45,116 nt of DNA from Armatimonas rosea (GTDB taxonomy: Bacteria; Armatimonadota; Armatimonadia; Armatimonadales; Armatimonadaceae). Shown piece after piece: positions 41,144 through 45,116 of the stretch (positions are counted from its first letter, which is position 1; each line of letters starts with the position of its first letter). Made by a program: the position numbers and the translations under genes. The notes under the pieces were generated by a model. That model ran no database searches. It saw only the letters and a list, made by a program, of their open reading frames with translations, and was not told the DNA's origin. Location: assembly GCF_014202505.1 (NCBI RefSeq), contig NZ_JACHGW010000013.1, forward strand, positions 1 to 45,116. Direction: 5' to 3'.

Positions 41144-42255
41144 CAAACCTATCCCCTGTGACGAATCTACGCTGCACGAAAAAGCTCTTGGATCGCTTGA
41201 AGCTACCCGCCAAACAATCCAAGCCCGGCACCCCTACGGCGTCAACTGCGAAGCTGGGAGACTGGTATGCAACCTACCTTCCTCTCCGCCCAAAGCACCT
41301 GGTGCTGGCCATCAGCCAGAGAGCAAGGCTGGCAGTACTCTTCCCCGCCGCGCCCCTACAGACACTGCCTGCGCGCTTCCTGGAAGCCGTACGACACCGA
41401 CTAGAAGCGCTCTGCATCTCATCGGAGGCCATCGAGCAGGAGCTCGCCGCGATGGGAGAGGTTCAGATTCTACCCACGGGAGCAGATCGGTGCCGTGCCA
41501 CCATGGGAACCATGACCCAGTTCCTTCAGGTGATTGACTACAGCCAAGAGCGTCAGGAGCATCCTGAGGAGATCGCGCTCTACCTGGGACGCTACCTAGT
41601 GGGAATCACCGGTCAGAGAGACTACTTCCGGCCTAATAACGTTGCGCGTGAACTACTCGACCCAGCCACCGTGCTTGAGGAGTCGCGCTATGCCCTCCAG
41701 CTTTGCGTGACGATCCAGGAATCAGATCCCCCGATCTGGCGGCGTTTGCTGGTTCCTGCCTCACTGAGCCTGCACCAGCTCCACCATGTGATCCAGAGTG
41801 CGTTTTCTTGGAAGGGCTGCCACTTGCATGAGTTCACGATTGGGGAGGACGATGCTGCGTTGACTTACGGAATTCGCTACCAGTTTGCGCTCGACCTGGA
41901 TGGAGGGCCGGATCGTAGTGATCAGACGTTGAGTTTGTTTCGTGCGTTGCCCGAGGTGGGAAGCCAGCTACGCTATGTCTACGACCTTGGAGACTACTGG
42001 TGTCATGAGGTTGTGCTCGAGGAGTGTGTGGAGTCTGAAGTGAAGTGGCCTCGGTGCCTCGCTGGTGAGCGCTGCGGGCCTCCTGAGGACTGTGGTGGTA
42101 TTGGGAGCTACCAGGAGATCCTTGCGGCTCTTGCTGGTGGTTCTAGTCCAGTTTCTCAGCGGGAACTATTTGAGTGGCTTGAGTGGGCCGGTCCTAGCTT
42201 CGACCCTACCGCTTTTGATCTTGCTGTGACGAACAGAGGGCTTAGCTACGACTGA
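41140..42255 (+). CDS. DUF6933-like + pRiA4b ORF-3-like fusion protein
   Basis: A 371-residue cytosolic protein of two parts. Residues about 1-150 look like the DUF6933 group (RCTKKLLDRLKLPAK; LGDWYATYLPLRPKHLVLAIS; GTMTQFLQV). Residues about 190-345 match the plasmid pRiA4b ORF-3 family (ALQLCVTIQESDPPIWRRLLVPASLSL; CHLHEFTIGE; LRYVYDLGDYWCHEVVLE; CGPPEDCGGIGSY). Neither part has a known activity. Start ATG 41140 overlaps the rep stop, so it is translated with rep. The pRiA4b family was first named from a plasmid, which fits this setting. The next 140 bp hold short palindromes only. Confidence 0.75.
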   Translation: MTNLSPVTNLRCTKKLLDRLKLPAKQSKPGTPTASTAKLGDWYATYLPLRPKHLVLAISQRARLAVLFPAAPLQTLPARFLEAVRHRLEALCISSEAIEQELAAMGEVQILPTGADRCRATMGTMTQFLQVIDYSQERQEHPEEIALYLGRYLVGITGQRDYFRPNNVARELLDPATVLEESRYALQLCVTIQESDPPIWRRLLVPASLSLHQLHHVIQSAFSWKGCHLHEFTIGEDDAALTYGIRYQFALDLDGGPDRSDQTLSLFRALPEVGSQLRYVYDLGDYWCHEVVLEECVESEVKWPRCLAGERCGPPEDCGGIGSYQEILAALAGGSSPVSQRELFEWLEWAGPSFDPTAFDLAVTNRGLSYD

Positions 42256-42397
42256 TCTCCTCGCCCCACAATGTACATTTTAAGAAACGGTTTCTTGGTA
42301 CCTTGAATCTGGAGCCTGTCGCTTAACCTACCAGACAAATTTCTGGGGATATTCCACTCTCCAGTGTGCTCTATTTTTGTGCCCGTTTTTTTCGACG

Positions 42398-42787
42398 TCA
42401 ATCTCTAATCTCTGGCTCAATGAACTCCTTGGGGAGGATTACCCCGGGGATGTACTTATGTCCCCACTCCCCCAACGCTTGCAACACCAGGCCGAGATCG
42501 GCTCCTTTTCGGGTGATGAAGTATTCCGCTCGTGGGGGATTGTCCTGATAGAACTCTTTCTTAACGAGGCCGGCTGCCTCTAGACGCTTCAAGCGCTCTG
42601 CCAGGATATTGGTTGGTATCGCCTCGGGCGAGGACTGGAACTCGCTGTAACGGTGCATGCCCGACAACAGCAAGTCGCGCACGACAAGCAACGTCCATTT
42701 GTCACCCAGGATGTCTAGCACGTTAGCTATCGGACACGTTGACCGATAGCCTTCTGGGCAAGAGGGGGATGGTTTGTTTTTCTTCAT
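42398..42787 (-). CDS. HxlR-family transcriptional regulator
   Basis: A 129-residue winged-helix regulator of the HxlR family: conserved Cys near the start (PSPSCPEGYRSTCPIANVLDIL), the GDKWTLLVVRDLLLSGMHRYSEFQ helix, PTNILAERLKRLEAAGLVKKEFY recognition region and the wing RAEYFITRKGADL. HxlR proteins often sense aldehydes, quinones or oxidants through this N-terminal Cys. I choose ATG 42787 over a TTG two codons upstream. Divergent from the hydrolase/SDR pair, with two palindromic operators between them, so it probably represses both directions. Confidence 0.9.
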   Translation of the reverse strand: MKKNKPSPSCPEGYRSTCPIANVLDILGDKWTLLVVRDLLLSGMHRYSEFQSSPEAIPTNILAERLKRLEAAGLVKKEFYQDNPPRAEYFITRKGADLGLVLQALGEWGHKYIPGVILPKEFIEPEIRD

Positions 42788-42808
42788 GAACAAAATTTTA
42801 GCCTAGTT

Positions 42809-42825
42809 ACTTGCGAATTGCAAGT
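42809..42825. promoter_or_regulatory. HxlR operator, copy 1
   Basis: ACTTGC-GAATT-GCAAGT, a 17-bp perfect palindromic site, 22 bp before the HxlR ATG. Confidence 0.75.
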
Positions 42826-42842
42826 GATGGGTGTAAGATGTG

Positions 42843-42859
42843 ACTTGTGAATTGCAAGT
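42843..42859. promoter_or_regulatory. HxlR operator, copy 2
   Basis: ACTTGT-GAATT-GCAAGT, the same site with one change in the left arm, 34 bp from copy 1 (about three helical turns), so two dimers could sit on one face of the DNA. Confidence 0.72.
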
Positions 42860-42958
42860 GACTCGGCTTCGGCACACGCTACCCCGTTTGCCGCAAGCAA
42901 GAGCAAAGCTTTCGATTTGCCTCAAAAACACTACGAAAACCAAAAGCGAATCAATAAC

Positions 42959-43933
42959 ATGAATGACTCTTTTCCCGCCCCCGACTCCAAATCCCGCCGT
43001 CAATTACTCGTCGCGGGTGCCGCAATGGCGGCAGCAGTTTCCTTGCCTTTGCACGCAAATGCGCAGAGCGGACGCACGACGGACACGAATTCAGCAGTGG
43101 CATCAACGCGCTTCGTCGAGGTCGGCGGCCGCAAGCTGGCCTACCGCTCCGTTGGAACCGGTAAACCCATCGTGCTGTGCAATCGCTTCCGCGGTGTGCT
43201 GGGCCTGTGGGACCCCGCTTTCATTGACGCCCTCGCGGCGCAAGGATTTCAGGTGGTGACCTTCGACTATTCAGGGCTGGGTCTGTCCACTGGGGAGAGA
43301 AGCTATAACCCGGCGGCCATGGTGAAAGACGCCAAAGACCTGGTCGATGCGCTCGGGCTGAAAGATATCGTGATCGCGGGCTGGTCCATCGGCGGCATCG
43401 TTGCGCAGATCTATCTGGCGATGTTCGGCCAAGACGTCAGCCATGCCGTTCTGCTGGCGACGACGCCGCCCGGCAAGCTCGTCAAGCAGGCGGAGCAACT
43501 GTTCTACGACGCCGCTGCAGTACCTGGCATCGGTCTGGATAACTTCACCACGATCTTCTTCGAACCCGCAGACGAGGGCAGTCGTGCCGCCTCGAAGCGG
43601 TCCTTCGAGCGGATCATGGCACAGAAGATTCCCCGCAGCCCGGACGTACAGGCCGACTGGGCGATCAGCCAGATCGGGACCACACCGCGCAATCCCGCCT
43701 TTCCGTCGGACGAGATCCTCGGTTTCTTGAAGACCACAAAGACCCCCATCCTGCATCTGGGTGCGGACCACGACATCATTTTCCCGATCGAGAACTGGTA
43801 TGCCCTCAACGGCCAGTTGCCGAGCGTCAGTCTGATTACCTACCCCAAGACAGGCCACGGCCCGCATCACCAGTATCCGGAAGCCGCAGCAACCCAGATC
43901 GCGGCATTCATCAAGGGCACACGCAAGGCCTGA
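42959..43933 (+). CDS. Tat-exported alpha/beta hydrolase
   Basis: A 324-residue hydrolase with a twin-arginine signal (SRRQLLVAGAAMAAAVSLPL, cleavage near ANAQ). The alpha/beta fold shows FDYSGLGLSTG, the nucleophile S143 in GWSIGG, the acid Asp in LGADHD and the catalytic His in TGHGPHH. The usual HG oxyanion motif is replaced by CNRFRG, as in some haloperoxidase-like or proline-iminopeptidase-like relatives. Start ATG 42959; an earlier in-frame start at 42917 would spoil the signal. Followed after 52 bp by an SDR; both are probably controlled by HxlR. Confidence 0.87.
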   Translation: MNDSFPAPDSKSRRQLLVAGAAMAAAVSLPLHANAQSGRTTDTNSAVASTRFVEVGGRKLAYRSVGTGKPIVLCNRFRGVLGLWDPAFIDALAAQGFQVVTFDYSGLGLSTGERSYNPAAMVKDAKDLVDALGLKDIVIAGWSIGGIVAQIYLAMFGQDVSHAVLLATTPPGKLVKQAEQLFYDAAAVPGIGLDNFTTIFFEPADEGSRAASKRSFERIMAQKIPRSPDVQADWAISQIGTTPRNPAFPSDEILGFLKTTKTPILHLGADHDIIFPIENWYALNGQLPSVSLITYPKTGHGPHHQYPEAAATQIAAFIKGTRKA

Positions 43934-43985
43934 GCGGCCTCATGCATCCGCTACCCACTTATCAACGAACCACAGAGAACCCATC

Positions 43986-44741
43986 ATGAAACTCGAAGAC
44001 AATACCATTCTCGTGACCGGCGGCGGCTCCGGCATTGGCCGCGGCCTCGCGGAAGCATTCCACCAGCGCGGCAACAAGGTCATCATCGCCGGGCGGCGCA
44101 AAGCTCTGCTCGACGAAGTCGTGGCCGCTAACCCTGGCATGGAGGCCATTGAGCTGGATGTCGCCGACTCGGTCAGCATCCAGGCGGCGGCGCAAACCCT
44201 GATCGCCCGCTATCCCACCCTCAACGTGCTGGTCAACAATGCGGGCATCATGCCTTTCGACAATGCGGCCGGTCAGATTGACGCAGCGACCTCGCGCCGC
44301 TTGGTCGAGACTAATTTGCTAGGGCCTATCCTGCTGACATCGGCGCTCATCGAACATCTGAAGCGGCAGCCCAATGCCACGATCATCTACAACACGTCTA
44401 TCCTAGCCTACCTTCCGTTGGCTCTCAGCGCGGTTTATTCCGCCACCAAGGCCGCCCTGCATTCCTATGCGCTATCCCAACGCTTCATGTTGCGCGACAC
44501 CAACGTGATCGTGCAGGAAATCGCACCGCCCTGGGTGGATACCAACCTCATCGGGAAGAGTGGTGATCCCCGCGCCATGCCGGTCGATGCGTTCATCTAC
44601 GAAACTATGCAAGGGCTCGCAACGGATGTTCCTGAAGTTGTGGTCGAGGCGGTTCGTCCGCTTCGAGCCAACCCCGGCCCCGGCGAGCATGCTCTGATCA
44701 ATGCATTCAATGCCGATCTGATAGCGAATCCGCCTATTTGA
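43986..44741 (+). CDS. Short-chain dehydrogenase/reductase, DltE-like
   Basis: A 251-residue SDR with GGGSGIGRGL, AGRRK (favouring NADPH), NNAGIMPF, the serine in YNTSILAYLP and YSATKAALHSY. The late IAPPWVDTNL segment and length are as in the DltE/YdfG-like group. Cytosolic oxidoreductase, substrate unknown; it may act on a product of the hydrolase encoded just upstream. Start ATG 43986. Third SDR in the window and not close to the other two. Confidence 0.88.
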   Translation: MKLEDNTILVTGGGSGIGRGLAEAFHQRGNKVIIAGRRKALLDEVVAANPGMEAIELDVADSVSIQAAAQTLIARYPTLNVLVNNAGIMPFDNAAGQIDAATSRRLVETNLLGPILLTSALIEHLKRQPNATIIYNTSILAYLPLALSAVYSATKAALHSYALSQRFMLRDTNVIVQEIAPPWVDTNLIGKSGDPRAMPVDAFIYETMQGLATDVPEVVVEAVRPLRANPGPGEHALINAFNADLIANPPI

Positions 44742-45116
44742 AGCATTATGAAAGGACTGGGCCGTCAAAGATTCCCAATAGTCTGACACAGAAGTGTGGT
44801 GTTTTCGTACAAGTCTCAATCGAACGCCGCGCAGCTCGGGGCCAGCAATGCAAAAAAGAGGCCCACCAGGGAACCTTCCGGGGGCCTCTTGCTCGCTCTC
44901 TGGAGGTGGTATCATACGTCTCCCCACATAGACAAAAATTCTGGGTTGTCAGTTACGTGCAGCTCTACCTGGAGCTGTGGGCATCGCCCGGACGTGGCAA
45001 AGAGCTATGGAGTGGCTTGAGCAACTGTACGGACGATTTCATAAAGCTGGTATCCTTGCCGGGAGTGTAGTTGGATGACAAGTGGGATCTAGTAGAGCCA
45101 GAGCAGCCTCGAAATC
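44742..45116. other. 375-bp right end without a confident gene
   Basis: Contains the hairpin at 44856-44890. A frame ending in TGA at 45073-45075 (with AMEWLEQLYGRFHKAGILAG) has protein-like composition and could be the 3' end of a broken gene, but it has no start and no family likeness that I can see. Confidence 0.4.
44856..44890. terminator. Terminator hairpin, best on the minus strand
   Basis: AAGAGGCCC (44856-44864) pairs with GGGCCTCTT (44882-44890), with further pairing inside the loop (GGAA/TTCC). On the minus strand the stem is followed by TTTT, so it may end a minus-strand transcript from the right edge as well as the SDR transcript. Confidence 0.7.

Noticed and set aside
42271-42296. 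AATGTACATT and AAGAAAC-G-GTTTCTT palindromes after the rep operon
   Set aside because: Loops are too short for a terminator hairpin and there is no repeat elsewhere; possibly chance.

Overview
The window looks like part, or possibly all, of an accessory replicon (plasmid or megaplasmid) of a Gram-negative, double-membraned bacterium. The double membrane follows from two complete TolC/adaptor/RND tripartite pumps. Sec, Tat and lipoprotein signals are common. The gene style (GGGG-rich lipoprotein starts, DUF4382 and Ig-like secreted proteins, a sigma/CHAT/subtilase cluster) reminds me of Armatimonadota, but that is an impression and not something the sequence proves. A ParA-ParB-Rep module at 37.4-42.3 kb gives the replicon its identity.

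Layout. 0.2-4.2 kb: a VOC protein convergent with a five-gene minus-strand operon (SDR, AHSA1-like, SDR, ECF sigma with a SnoaL-like tail, DinB). 4.6-14.2 kb: a PepSY-like secreted protein, a two-component system, a YncE-like beta-propeller and a TolC/adaptor/HAE-type RND pump. 14.2-17.4 kb: a zone of gene decay, with a small exported protein split by an IS1-family element and a Tat-exported Rieske protein carrying a frameshift, next to a DUF2231-like membrane protein and an exported rubrerythrin. 17.6-28.6 kb: a metal module of VIT1-type transporter, P-II-like protein, heavy-metal RND pump (CusCBA/CzcCBA type), a second two-component system and a CotA-like multicopper oxidase. 28.7-36.9 kb: a sigma factor, a beta-sandwich partner, a TPR-CHAT caspase-like protease and a subtilase lipoprotein, flanked by two exported surface proteins and a decayed one. 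37.4-42.3 kb: partition and replication. 42.4-44.7 kb: an HxlR repressor divergent from an exported alpha/beta hydrolase and an SDR.

Regulation is the most informative layer. (1) A direct repeat CTCTCAT-N4-CTCTCAT (11-bp pitch), followed 10-11 bp later by a TA-type -10 hexamer, occurs at five promoters: rubrerythrin, VIT1, the heavy-metal efflux operon, the second response regulator itself, and the sigma gene at 30095. This predicts a single metal/redox regulon run by the 24540 response regulator. At three of the five the -10 lies 6-7 nt before the ATG, which predicts leaderless mRNAs. (2) A second motif, TGTATTTTT-N15-CTCTCTTA with invariant spacing, precedes three transcription units (28751, 30724 and 35049) around the 30095 sigma gene, and is the best candidate for that sigma factor's own promoter. 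Together they suggest a cascade from metal sensing through the response regulator and the sigma factor to a CHAT protease/subtilase operon and surface proteins. I regard this as the most interesting undescribed system in the window.

The replication module also carries DNA-level structure. Two identical 30-bp perfect palindromes bracket parAB. Three 16-bp iterons followed by AT-rich DNA lie inside the rep gene, in the arrangement known from the phage lambda origin inside gene O. No tRNA, rRNA or CRISPR array was seen.
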